Assembly: GCA_934045075.1 (NCBI GenBank) | Contig: OW203727.1 | Location: 13,183,501 to 13,247,500 of the forward strand | Length of the DNA stretch: 64,000 bases | Origin: Yponomeuta sedellus | Lineage: Eukaryota > Arthropoda > Insecta > Lepidoptera > Yponomeutidae | Direction: 5' to 3' | Shown here: piece by piece, positions 13,001 to 37,142 of the stretch | How positions within the stretch are numbered: position 1 is the first letter of the stretch | How the letters are laid out: every line of letters starts with the position of its first letter | Made by a program: the position numbers and the translations under genes | Notes under the pieces: model-generated | What the model was told of the DNA's origin: nothing | Seen by the model: only the letters and a program-made list of their open reading frames with translations | The model's database searches: none

Positions 13001-16000
13001 GATTACGGCTCAAATGTTCGTCGGTCAAGGAGCAGGTAATATAACTTATTTGCTTATTTTCCGTAACGGTGAATGAAAACATGAAATCTGTGGGTATTGA
13101 GGTGTTAAACTATTCATATTCGTGATGACAAAATCCATACTCTCTCTCTTTCTCTTTATCGAAAGGGGCGAGGCCCCGCGTAGTTGTATTGGTTATAGGT
13201 ACCAATGGCATGCGATTGATTACTCGACTAATTGTGTCAAAGAAACAACCATATCCGTAATAATATGACTATTGAACTACCTATGCATTTTAGAGTCTCG
13301 CCCCCTTGGAGAAATGATATATATACCTAGATACTTAAACAATACCATTGTACAGTAGAATTGGCGGTACAGTAAAATACAGTAATTGCGTTGTTGATTG
13401 CTTATTAATTTAGATTGGGTTAAAACACTGTCGAAAGAGTGAATGTAGTACCTATTGCAATAATTATTGTTAGTCAAAACTTGTAAAACGGTAATGGCCT
13501 TATGGCGATTCGATTTCTCTAAAGCACCCCTAAGAGGCAGTTTATTTAATCTGTAATTACGTATCTTCCTTGTAAAATCTCCACCACAGACTAAAGTACT
13601 CGGCGTTTATCGAGTGTCTTAAGGAATCGTGTTCTTATCGATATCAACCCTTGTATGCCCCTACTGCTGGGGCAGCACGGGTCTGCATCGCAGGAAGGTT
13701 AGTCCATACTCCACCACAGGGTCCAAGTCCGGGTTGGTGGAGCATAGTAAGACAGTGGCGGGCCTTACTATCAGAAGATATCAAGCCGCCCATAAGGCCT
13801 CTGACATGGCTTAACGACCATTACATGATATCCGGCACCAACGGCTTAAGGTGCCTTGCGAAGCACGGAAGTGCTCGGAAAAAACGCCAGTAGCGGTAGT
13901 CACGGGACTGTCACCCATGCTGCACCTGACCACGCCCTGATGTTGCTTAACTCAAGTGATTGATTCCAATCACTCGGTTCGGCTAGGCCTTATATATAAG
14001 ATTATCGTCATCAACACAGAATGTCCCCACCGAGGGGCACGAGTCTCTTGAAGAAGGTATAGGCCATGCTCCACCACGGGGGCCAAGTCCGGATTGGTGG
14101 AGATGGAATATAAAGACTAATTAAACATCAAAATCATCAACGAAACCATGTCGTAGGCAAAGACGGCAAGACGGTGGTGTCGCAGAAGCAGCAGTTGCGC
14201 GTGATGCGACAGTTCCGCGAGGGCGCGTGCAACGCGCTGGTGGCGACCTGCGTCGCCGAGGAGGGGCTGGACGTCGGCTCCGTCGACCTCATCGTTTGCT
14301 TCGACATCTCCACCAGCTCGCCCGTGCGGCTCGTCCAGCGGTCAGTCCGCGATTGCATGTGTACTACGTTTTATTGTATACTCCCGTCCCCCTTTAGTTT
14401 ATTATGTTCGTGGCACAACATCAGGAGTTGGCTGGAAGAGAATTGTGCTGATATAAGCTGGTTACGTGCCACGATCCTGACATACCTCTTTAGCTTGAAT
14501 TAATACAGAGCAAGTTTTGAAATTTCTTAAAACATTTCGTTCAAATTTAAAAACCTATTTAGAGGCTAAAAATTTCACCCATGCCGGGATTCGAACCCGC
14601 AACCTCTGGCTATCCGTGCCAGCGCTCTACCAATTGAGCCAATAGGCGACTCACGGCATCAGTGAAATTTCGAACCTCTACACTATTCTCTGTATTACGT
14701 ACAGGCAGCGACATCTGACTTAAGCAAATTGCATTGCATACAGCCCCGACTACCTACTTTGCAGTTAGGTTTAACATCGGAACGATATTCCTATATCCTT
14801 AGGACGGGTTAGTGCATTAAAAATAAAAATAGTATAATCATGTCGTTCAAAGTTTGTTATTACAATTTTTTTTTAATTGTTAAGGTGTGGACGTACCGGC
14901 AGAGAGCGTGGCGGCCAAGTGCATATTTTAGTGACTGAAGGAAGAGAACATCAGGTACGTGTGATTTTTACTTATTGCCAAAAAAGTTAAAGCTTACAGG
15001 AAATCCTGATGAATATAGGGAATTAGTAGTCTAGTTGCCAAGCTGTTGTTGAATGTTGGCAAACTCTTGTAAACTTTTAATAAATGTCATTTAACAAGTT
15101 AAATTACAGACTTTATAGAATTATTTTTGATTTCATAGTTTTGCAACATAGTTTTTGATTAAGGAATCGTACGCGCCTGACCGGTCCGGTTCCTAAATTT
15201 ATTATCTATCAAAGCTCGCACCACATTTATGACGACTTGTTTATCAATATTTTTTCTTAGAATGTTAAGTTGCGAACAAAACGGAATTCCCGACATAAGA
15301 GCAGCCTTAAGAGAATCGATCCAGTTCTAACTATGTGCAGATGGATTGTATTAACTTAGGCGTTATCCTTCACGATCCCTTACTTGTCCCGCCAGACGCT
15401 AATGGACTGCATGCGCCAACGCGACGGTCTCAATAAAAAGGTGATGCACTCGAAGGAGGTCGAGCAAAGCATCTACAAGCTTAACCCTCGCATGATGCCT
15501 CACGACTTCACCCCGCGGTGCCAAAAGATGTACATCACCGTGGCGAAGAAGATCAACCCTAAGGAGAAGGGGAAAGAGGGTGCGGGAAAAGCTAAGAAGG
15601 TATGTCTATAATGGATTTTCTATTGGAAGCTTGGCTAGTAAATGCGTTAGCCAGTAAGATAGAAGGGTAAGATGGAAGCAAAGAGAATTTCACGGTAAGA
15701 ATAAAAGAATATTTTTTATTGTAAACGGGAAAAAATAGAGACACAGCAGTTACAAAAGAAAAGGTAAAATTGGCCTATATTGGTGTAATGCGTAGCGAAG
15801 CCAATATTTTATTAAATGCATATCTATTGTATTGACAATAATAAAATCTGTGGTGTCCGACGTCAGCGTCGGACTCATCAGAAAATAACAGCGTAAAAAG
15901 AAATTTGAGCATCATAAGACTTGAAACTAATCACAGTGCTATAACTTAGTTTTGAAAACGACATTTGCGAAAGCAAACCTTTTCAAATTAAAACCAAACT

Positions 16001-19000
16001 TCGATGGCATGGGAATCGCTTCATGATGGCTCATTTTAAGTTAATGCGATCTGATCAGGTCAATGGGATAAGCTAACCTTTCATTTTTACTTCTTAATTT
16101 TCCTGCTAACGATTGTTTTTAAACCAATTCGATAAATGGTTTTTAGGGCGATGGTGAGCCGTTCTTGAAAAAGTTAATTTGTCCAGGGTCAACAAGATCT
16201 CCGAAGTATGCTCCTCGGTGGAGTCTCGACTAGTACAAGTAGTGGTTCCAACAATTCCGCTTCAAGTAAAGATGCCGACTCCAGCAACATATTGATCACT
16301 AAAGAAGAGTTTGAGGGTTTATTTCCTGATGGGTTTAGCGTGAAGCCTTTTGAGAATAAAGTGAAGGAATATTGGACGTTGAGTAGAGGTACGTAAGAGT
16401 TAATTCAAAATTGGATATGGCTGCTAATTATGGATATGTAACTTCCCAAAATCACTTGCCCTAGCCCCGCTCACAAAAGTACACACTAAAAACGTCGTCT
16501 TTCAGAATCCTTCATGAAATTAGCAAACTCTGGTGAGCAACCGACACAGCACACAAAATGGCTGGAGTGGCAAAGGAGTTTGCAGAAAACTATCAACGTT
16601 GACCACTCGAGGAACAGTGAGATCCTGAGCGAGCTACTGCAATATGCTGATGCTAAACGGTTTGACCTGCCCGTGAATACGCAAAATCCAAGTAAGAATG
16701 ATTTTATTTATGAGTCTGAATAAAAATTCACAAATAATGGTTACTCATCAATAATTTATGAAACAAATTTAATCATCTGTGTACTAAAGTTCTGTTTTAA
16801 GACTTGATAGTGAGAGAATCCAATGCATGCCACTCTTTTAGTTTTCTTTGCCTTTACAACTCTTTCCTTTTGCTTTTTCTCTCTTATAGTACCAAATTTG
16901 CTAATGTAAATTCATTTCAGCATTCAACACACAAGATATAGCCACCCAAAACATGGCAGTACCTACCCCAGCAAAAGCAACAAAAACTACTAAAAAGAAT
17001 GCTAAGTTGCCACTGATAAAATCTCCAATAAAGAGAGATGGCGATATAAGAGCACTCTTTAGTACAGCTACTAAGTCTACTAAGAATTATACTAAATTAA
17101 TCAATGACTTGGCTATTCCTAACGATGGTAGTATACCAACTAGTCTTATAAACTTGCTTGTTGAGATGAGTCTTCAAAACACGACTACAACCAATAAATG
17201 CTACTTGTGCAGGCACATTTGCGATTGTAAACTCTTACAAACTGTTAAGAAGAAAGTTGAGGCCCCAATCAAGTTGTATTTCCTCAAAGAACCTAAGTTC
17301 CCAGACTTAGATCTGCTTAATGACCTCACTGCGGAGTCTATATCAAGCTACGCAACGAAACCAGCTGAAGCAACTCAAAATTCGTACGATGATCACATAG
17401 ATATTTCTATCGATAATGGAAACAACCGCAGTACTAATTTTGATTTGGAACTAGGTTTTGAATCACTTGATGAAGTAGAATTGGTAGAGCCTAAACTAGA
17501 TCCGCCAAAAGATGACATTGATCAAAACTTTGATCTTGGAGATATCGAGGATATATTTGCTGAAAGTAGTCCTGAAGAAAACATTACTAATGTAGTACAG
17601 AAGAACTTGGAAAACCCCAATGAGGCACTTGGATTTTTCGGTTTGGATAGTATAGAAGACATATTCGCTGATTCAGATAACAGTGTTATTAATAGCCCTG
17701 AAAAATATCCCTCAAAGAAAGAATCAACGCTTGAAGCAAAAGTGATAGAAACTAAAGAACCAGCTGAAATTATAAACACGTTGACTGAGGCAATCAATAA
17801 TCCGATAGAAGTAGGTCAAGATAAAAGAGATGTCCAAAATTACGCTTCGAGAAAGGTTGAAAACGAATGTCCTCTAAGCCCTTCAATTCTATCAGGGTCT
17901 CTGAAAAGGAAAGAACCAACATCACCAATACTCTGTTCTCAGCCACGGAAATTCAAACTGAGTACGAACAAAGATAAACCACATAGTTCGACCCCTATTC
18001 AAAAGCCCCAAACTCTCCCTAAAGTATCACGAATGGGTGATGTGATAGAAATTATGGAACACAACAATAATAAATTACAAAATTCTTCCTCTGTTACGAA
18101 TACAACAAGCATGGATAACACAACTAACAAGACTATGTTCACCATAACACAACTAGTGGAAATGATAAACAAAACTGCCGGTGATGAATCAAAATTTAGT
18201 CAAACGTTTACTGAAGAAGATAACTTTTTGAAAGACTTTTCAGTTAAAGAAGAAAGAAGTACGTCGCCAATATTGCCAACGCAAGCTGAAAGAAAGCAAA
18301 ACGGTCGTAACAAAAGTTTACAAATCCGGAATAATACTAGTTTGATCGTTTTAGACAGCGATAGTGATTCTAATGATACTATTGTGTATGATTTAGAATA
18401 CGAAAAAGATGAAGAAAATAAAAATTACATTCATTTTCAAAGTCCCACCGGAAGTAAAAGAAAACTAGAATCAGATAGTGACTGCAGTAATGCTTCGCCG
18501 TATTTCAATAAACGACCGAAACTACAACTGAATCATAAAAAGCCACAGTCATTGCAAGAAAAAGTCATAGCAGCATTATCTATAAACAAACCTATTGGGA
18601 AGACTAAGAATGATCACGAGAAAGTAAATTATATGTTCTCACCAATGAAGTTTACTTCACTGAAAGAGAATCTAAGCCCAAACAATTGTTCTCAATCCGA
18701 AGATAAACTAAAATGCAGTTTAGATTTCCTACAAACATTTCGAAGAAACGCAAAGACACCCTTTGCGGATAAACTTCAAGAAAATAACGTAAATAAAGAG
18801 AAGAAACGAAAATTGACTTTTGATGACAGCGACGATGACTTTGTGGCGAAGGAAGATGAAACCAGCCAAAGTCAGGCCAAGAGAGTGAATAGAGAAACCT
18901 CTATTATTGTGAACCACAAAAGTCGTAAGGTTGGTATATACTTGGCCTCTGCATCTACGTATTGATTTAGGACAACAACAACAATTTAGGATTGTGTGTT

Positions 19001-22000
19001 AACACAGCTCAGGAATTCCTAAATTGTTTTTGTTGATGATATGTTCCTTAAACATTTAATTAGACACATTATGTTAATGTAGTTAATGTCGTGATGTTCT
19101 TGACAGTTTTATTGCTGAATTTGTCGCAGTAAAAAAGTATTGATTTAAAGGCCTGCGCAGACGAGGGACTATCCCCCGGGTACTTTTTTGTCCGTCGATA
19201 TACATCTCTTATAAATTGTACCGAATAACGCACACGAAGGACTAAAAGGTACAAAAAGTCCCTCAAGTTACCGAGGACATCAGAGACTGGACAAAAGTTC
19301 GGTGTTTTTTTAAAACGCCTTTGCTTTTTCAACTTCTTGTAGGTAAATTACAACCCAATGTAATCTCAAAATATTGGCTTCCATAGCGTACGCTTCACTC
19401 AATTACTGGGGAACAAATGACCGCACACCGTAGGCGTTGAGTCCGCGACAAGTACTCGGAGGATATATTTTGCGCAGGCCTTAAATGAATGAAGATTAAC
19501 CACTTGTATTGAAATATTTTTATTGCGATTCGATATTTCGCTGGCTTTTAAATTAAGTGATTTAAATCATATTAACCCTGCACAGGAATAGAAAAATAAT
19601 ATTTTTTATCACTTCGTATACATTTATGTGTCCATTTATGCGGACTGAACAGGGTATCCCAGTTAGAGACCTGACCAAGTTATTAAGTAACATATGTGTT
19701 TTATGATACCATCCACACAATACAACCACTTGTTCCGAAACAAAAAAGTATACCTACTTTTTTGTTTGTCGTGTTCATTGAAACAAGCTTGTTCGCCTTA
19801 CGTTGACTTATTTCTTTACAGAAATCAAAGAAAAAAAAGAACTCATTCCTAGACTTGGAAGCAGAGCTCTCAGATAATTCAGAAAGAGATAGTGGGGACG
19901 AGCTTTCTGACGAAAGTATCGGTAGTATTGTAGACTTCATTTGTGACGATGAGAACGCAACGGCTCACGAAGACATGCAGGCCGTGTATCTAAAATCTGT
20001 TAAGTAAGTGCCACACTGGCGTTCTACACAAACATAGTAGTAGTAGTATTGGCCTTTTTGCATCTACGTAATGAGATGATTTATACAGCGTCCAGTGGTA
20101 TCCTCACCCACACTAGATGGGTGAAGGGACCACTTCGACGCTGTAGTGCCTGGGACATGGTTTTGTAGATGGTGTAGGCTTGCCCAGCACCTATACCATC
20201 CTGATAGCTTAGTCGGCCTAGCCCACAGGAAATACTAGTCAATACGTGCGGAGCCAACCAAGCCGCGGGGTTTCCTCACGATGTTTTCCTTCACAGTTAG
20301 CGTGTGGTATTGCGACTACAAATTCGCAAATGTACGTAACTTTGAAATTAAACAAAGTCATTGGTACATGCCCGCACTCGGGATCGAACCTGGGGCTCTC
20401 GCCTGCTAGTCCATGGTTCTACCCATTGAGCTACCACCGCTAGTTATTACCACCAACATAGGTAGTACACCAATGCTAGTTGCAGCGTATGTTAAAAGTC
20501 GCGGATTTCCAGTTCTTCTTATGCGAGTGAGGGTGATCAAGCCGCCGTTTTTGTTTTGTCAGATAGTTTCTTACAGATACTTCACGGATTTCCAGTTCAC
20601 TTATTGACAAATTTTGACTCAAAGCGTCGTACTACCTATGCAAGAGGTTACTTAAAATAAAACAAATTTAAGGAATAAAATTAATAGAGTCTGCTGCAGA
20701 GCTTAAGGTCTCCCTCGTTGATTGAACTATACGCTAGTACTTTAAACTTATCTTATTTATAAAAACACGATTCCTTAAAACACTAACCAGCAGCAGTTTA
20801 ATTATTCCAAAAACTTTATTACAGATGAAAAAATAATAACCCTGTGGTCCACCCGGGTGGACTACGCAGGTATACCACGGGAAAGAAGTGCGTTTTAGAA
20901 GAATCATATTTATTTAATATAATACTTTAATCTTTCTGGTTTCAGGAGTCCAGTGAAGGGTGTATTTAAGATACCACAAATGCCAAGCAAATACAACAAA
21001 GAGGAAATATTCTCGCAATTTGTGGAGGACGAAGATGCTTACGAAATGGTATGTTTTACTTTACTATCATCAGTATCATTTAACACGGCACATAACTTTA
21101 ACTGCTCTTCCGTGAGAACTTCAGTTCAGTTAAAACTTAAGTTTCTTAGAATAGGAGGAGTCACTCGACTGTTAACGTAGACAAAATACTAGTCTAAGGC
21201 TTTCGTCGTAGGAAGCCCAAGTAATGCAGGTGATGCAATTTCTGACGTAATTTCGGGTACAGACAGACCAACCGGACTTATGCGAACGAACGGTTCAATG
21301 AGCCAATCAGGCTGGCTGTTGATTGATCACTGATTCGTTGGCTGAGTGGTATAACGTCTGATTACTCCGGCATGGTATGGTATAGCGGGTTTGATTCCCA
21401 CTGGGTGCTACAAATGGCCTCAGTATGGCTGTACTTCCATGTTTGTGATGTCCTCACCTAGTGACCAAAGCACAGTGCATCCTAGTTTGGGGCCAGGACA
21501 AGTGACAAAAGTTATATACAACTTGATCAGTCGCCAGCATAAGATGAATTAAGAACGACATTGTCGTGTCAGTATCTTTGATAGAAAAGTTTTTATTCCA
21601 TTGTCTCTTCAAGTCGGCAAGCACATGTCTTTGGGCGTTGATGAAATAACAACATAACTGTCATAGTCTATTAAATGCGTCTAATAGCGATGATTTAATT
21701 GGTAAAGGGAAGGTATTTTTAAAAACCTATTTAGAGGCTAAAAATTCCACCCATGCCGAGATTCGAACCCGCGACCTCTGGCTATCCGTGCCAGCGCTCT
21801 TTCCAACTGAGCTAATGGGCGACTCACCGGCATCAGTGAAATTTCAAACCTCTTTACAATATTCTCTGTATTACGTACTATTTTACGTATTATTTTTAGC
21901 CTCTAAATAGGTTTTTAAAAATTGTCCTTGGCATGGGTTAGTGCATTAAAAATAATATAAGGGGAAGGTAATTACGTTTTACCTTATAAATAAGTCATAA

Positions 22001-22388
22001 TAAACAGTTTATGTAAACAGTTTAACGTCATAATAAACAGCGATTAGACCTATTTAATATATATACGTATGAGCATCGCGAGTCATTAAGATTATTGTCA
22101 TAAACATAATCGACACAGACCACTTTTATCGTTAAATAAGATTCCTTATTGTTAATACCGTTACAAAATACAAATGCTTTGCAGGATAGTTTCTGCGTAG
22201 ACTCCCACATTGGACTTACGCAAGTTAACGACGACTCAGAATTAGAATTGGCCGAGGAGAGGTTGGAGAAAAGACGCAAAGCAAAAAGAAAAATTGTGAT
22301 AACCGATGTCAGTGGTTGCGGTAGCCCTGAAGTGAAACGAGGCAAGAATAAAAATGTCAGGAGAATAAGTAGTGATTCTGATGAGTAA
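7045..22388 (+). CDS. FANCM: FANCM-type DEAH-box DNA translocase, complete
   Basis: Eighteen exons: 7045-7208, 7401-7533, 8328-8511, 9007-9272, 10095-10241, 10322-10446, 11782-12025, 12293-12401, 12937-13035, 14157-14340, 14885-14954, 15396-15599, 16187-16388, 16506-16691, 16921-18929, 19822-20003, 20946-21048, 22185-22388. All phases agree (1604 codons plus stop). Helicase motifs: I PTGLGKT (about 103-109), II DEAH (205-208), III SAT (237-239), VI QRCGRTGR (about 551-558). The FANCM phrases [13 protein letters not shown] and MYNFYRWYP are clear. FANCM anchors the Fanconi anaemia core complex and remodels branched DNA and forks. Exon 15 (2 kb) is disordered and Ser/Asp-rich, with a Cys cluster near residue 866 and a doubled IEDIFA(E/D)S motif. 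The last exons match the vertebrate stretch ending in DSFCVD. There is no C-terminal ERCC4/HhH module, as reported for Drosophila. The exon 15 donor (AAG|GTTGGT) is weak but fits the phase. Confidence 0.95.
7798..8125 (+). mobile_element. 5S-derived SINE interrupted by a 71-bp element
   Basis: It carries GTAGTTAAGCGGTCAGG, GATGGGTGACCGTCCC, CGCTTCCATGCC and ATGGGCGGCTTGATAACTTC in SINE order. The first bases and the tail are degraded. Between the halves corresponding to GGCACGTTAA and GCCGTTGGTGCCG, 71 bp plus a TTAA duplication are inserted. It lies in FANCM intron 2. Confidence 0.7.
7930..8000. mobile_element. 71-bp TTAA-flanked mini inverted-repeat transposon
   Basis: TTAA occurs on both sides (7926-7929 and 8001-8004), and the other SINE copies have one uninterrupted TTAA here. 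The insert ends share 12 of the first 14 bases as inverted repeats (ACCGTTAAATCCCA against CACGTTAAATCCCA). TTAA duplication is typical of piggyBac-type insertion. The family assignment is inferred, as the TIR differs from the piggyBac-like element at 48528. Confidence 0.6.
11037..11165 (+). mobile_element. LINE 3' tail
   Basis: GGTCTGGAAGAAATTACTTT ... GAGGTCGCGACTTGTAC ... GCAATAAAGAATATTC resembles the 3' ends of non-LTR elements seen again at 11350 and 35600 (GTCTGGAAGAGAT ... AAGGCCGCC ... CAATAAAG). Only the tail is present, in FANCM intron 6. Confidence 0.45.
11340..11531 (+). mobile_element. LINE 3' tail ending in an (AAAC)n microsatellite
   Basis: GGCTGGAAGAAATTTCTTTT ... TCCGCCTTTGTACA ... 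GTGCAATAAAGCG runs into about 17 CAAA units (11462-11531). A short tandem repeat as 3' tail is usual for several non-LTR families, so the microsatellite is read as part of the insertion. Confidence 0.5.
11601..11731. repeat. Palindromic tRNA-like element (62-bp arms)
   Basis: Arms 11601-11662 and 11670-11731 are inverted copies with one mismatch around a 7-base centre. Each arm carries the terminus ACCTATTTAGAGGC and a tRNA B-box stretch (GGATTCGAACCCGC on the minus sense). It is the same family as 14541-14840. The second arm ends 50 bp before FANCM exon 7, so the exon 7 acceptor lies close to a strong potential hairpin. Confidence 0.8.
13636..13990 (-). mobile_element. 5S-derived SINE, near full length
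   Basis: Reverse orientation: it starts at CGATATCAACCC (the 3' end) and runs to GGTTCGGCTAGGCC (the head). The 5S-like promoter segment sits near 13905-13970. It lies in FANCM intron 9. Confidence 0.75.
14005..14103 (-). mobile_element. Truncated 5S-derived SINE, second subfamily
   Basis: TGTCCCCACCGAGGGGCACG ... TATAGGCCATGCTCCACCAC is the 3' third of the subfamily seen complete at 56473 and 63303. It lies 15 bp from the previous SINE and 50 bp from FANCM exon 10. Confidence 0.65.
14541..14840 (-). mobile_element. tRNA-derived element with inverted-repeat type end
   Basis: On the minus strand a tRNA-like region (GGCTCAATTGGTAGAGCG A box, GGTTCGAATCCC B box) is followed by AAATTTTTAGCCTCTAAATA. 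An upstream part begins near AATGCACTAACCCG. The promoter-like part lies toward the end, which is unusual for a simple SINE. It lies in FANCM intron 10. Confidence 0.65.
20050..20445 (-). mobile_element. tRNA-derived SINE-like repeat
   Basis: The minus strand at 20445-20370 reads as a tRNA head (GGTAGCTCAATGGGTAGAAC A box, GGTTCGATCCCG B box). The body extends left to about 20050. It is in FANCM intron 16. Similar body sequence recurs near 62190-62400. Confidence 0.5.
21330..21560 (+). mobile_element. tRNA-derived SINE (GG..CCAGG family), diverged
   Basis: A degraded tRNA head (GGCTGAGTGGTATAACG, GGTTTGATTCCCACTGGG) is followed by the family body TGTTTGTGATGTCCTCACC ... CATCCTAGTTTGGGGCCAGG. 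It is the same family as 25611, 28575 and 53900. It lies in FANCM intron 17. Confidence 0.6.
21719..21955 (-). mobile_element. tRNA-like element with inverted repeats at both ends
   Basis: It starts TAAAAACCTATTTAGAGGCT and the same terminus is inverted at 21893-21919 (ATTTTTAGCCTCTAAATAGG). Between them lies a tRNA-like segment with B box (minus: GGTTCGAATCTCGG) and A box (TTAGCTCAGTTGGAAAGAGC). The element is followed by a tail with GGGTTAGTGCATTAAAAATA. Confidence 0.7.
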
Positions 22389-22745
22389 AATGCTATTCGC
22401 ATTTTATTTTCTCTAAAATTATTTTCGATTGACGTCGCGACTGCTGACATTTACTGATTTGATTCTACGCTCGAGTTGAGTGGAATGTTCTGTTTAGTAG
22501 GCTCTTGACTCCACATATTATTATTTAAGACTGTCAATCCAGCAGGACTGGATGTAATGTACTCTGTGATAGTAAATTATTAATGTATGTATTGTTTCCT
22601 ATTATGTTTAATAATGCCATTTTTTCTAATATGTACCAAGGATGTGATTAAATTATAACACAATGTTATGAAACATAATTATAATATGTAATCATGTAGC
22701 GAATCTCAATAGATTAATGTACAAGAAATAAAAACAGAATACAAT
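22389..22745 (+). other. FANCM 3' UTR
   Basis: About 350 bp of AT-rich sequence from the FANCM stop to its likely cleavage site, with AATAAA at 22727-22732. No open frame or repeat is evident. Confidence 0.6.
22727..22732 (+). terminator. FANCM polyadenylation signal
   Basis: Canonical AATAAA 339 bp after the FANCM stop, in a context consistent with a 3' end. The opposing CDC5L signal lies 25 bp further on. Confidence 0.6.
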
Positions 22746-22757
22746 TATTCATAACTA

Positions 22758-22763
22758 TTTATT
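22758..22763 (-). terminator. CDC5L polyadenylation signal
   Basis: TTTATT on the plus strand is AATAAA on the minus strand, 725 bp downstream of the CDC5L stop. The FANCM and CDC5L transcripts therefore probably abut or overlap at their 3' ends. Confidence 0.5.
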
Positions 22764-23487
22764 TACTCTCAATCACATATCAGTCAGCAAAATGGAATAA
22801 TGAGAATTTCCTAGCATCAAGTAGGCATATTGCTAATAGTCATTGTAATTTTAAATACTGTAACCAATTATAAATTTCATACATCAAATTCAATGACCAG
22901 CCTTTCAAAACTTAGCGCTGAACAGGGACCCACCAGCCTACTGAATCAAACTATCATTTTGGTTAGGATAGGATTCTTCAGTGAATAACTCGTTGTATGT
23001 GGTTAAGGCTGCTCTCCCATCTGGCATTGCGCATGGCTCCCATACATGAACTCTCGTCTGTAACCCGAGGGGTAGGCAGAGACCGGGATTTGCCACTTGC
23101 TCCTGATCTTGAAAGATCTCTCGCTTTATTCTAACATATTTAATAATGAGTGTACTCTGGCAACTGTGGCCCAAAGCAGCACCAGATAATAAAATTAAGA
23201 GACATTTGAGATGTTCAATTTTCATGACTTATTTTTTGATAAAGAAACAAGGTGTAATAGGTAATATTTTGTAACCATTTTCTTTGCCGAAAACTACATA
23301 ATACACTCACAAAAATGTCCCCAATTTTACTCTTTAGTTCACCCTCAGGCCACATGTCAACAGTATCAATAATTAAAAAATATGATTGAATAGACGAGCG
23401 ATGCGCATGCCATTCACTTGAAAACCCTTAGAACAAGCTGGATCCAATCGGCTCGCATGTCCTTGATTGCGGCATTGATGCCCCACA
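22764..23487 (-). other. CDC5L 3' UTR
   Basis: Sequence between the CDC5L stop and the inferred polyadenylation signal. Around 23040-23115 a dispersed repeat-like phrase occurs (AACCCGAGGGGTAGGCAGAG), with relatives near 9325 and 23705. There is no gene. Confidence 0.5.

Positions 23488-37142
<13,655 letters not shown>

Noticed and set aside
16141..16186. Earlier start of FANCM exon 13 at TTTTAG|GGCGAT
   Set aside because: In every phase that follows exon 12 it hits a stop; the acceptor at 16186 keeps the frame.
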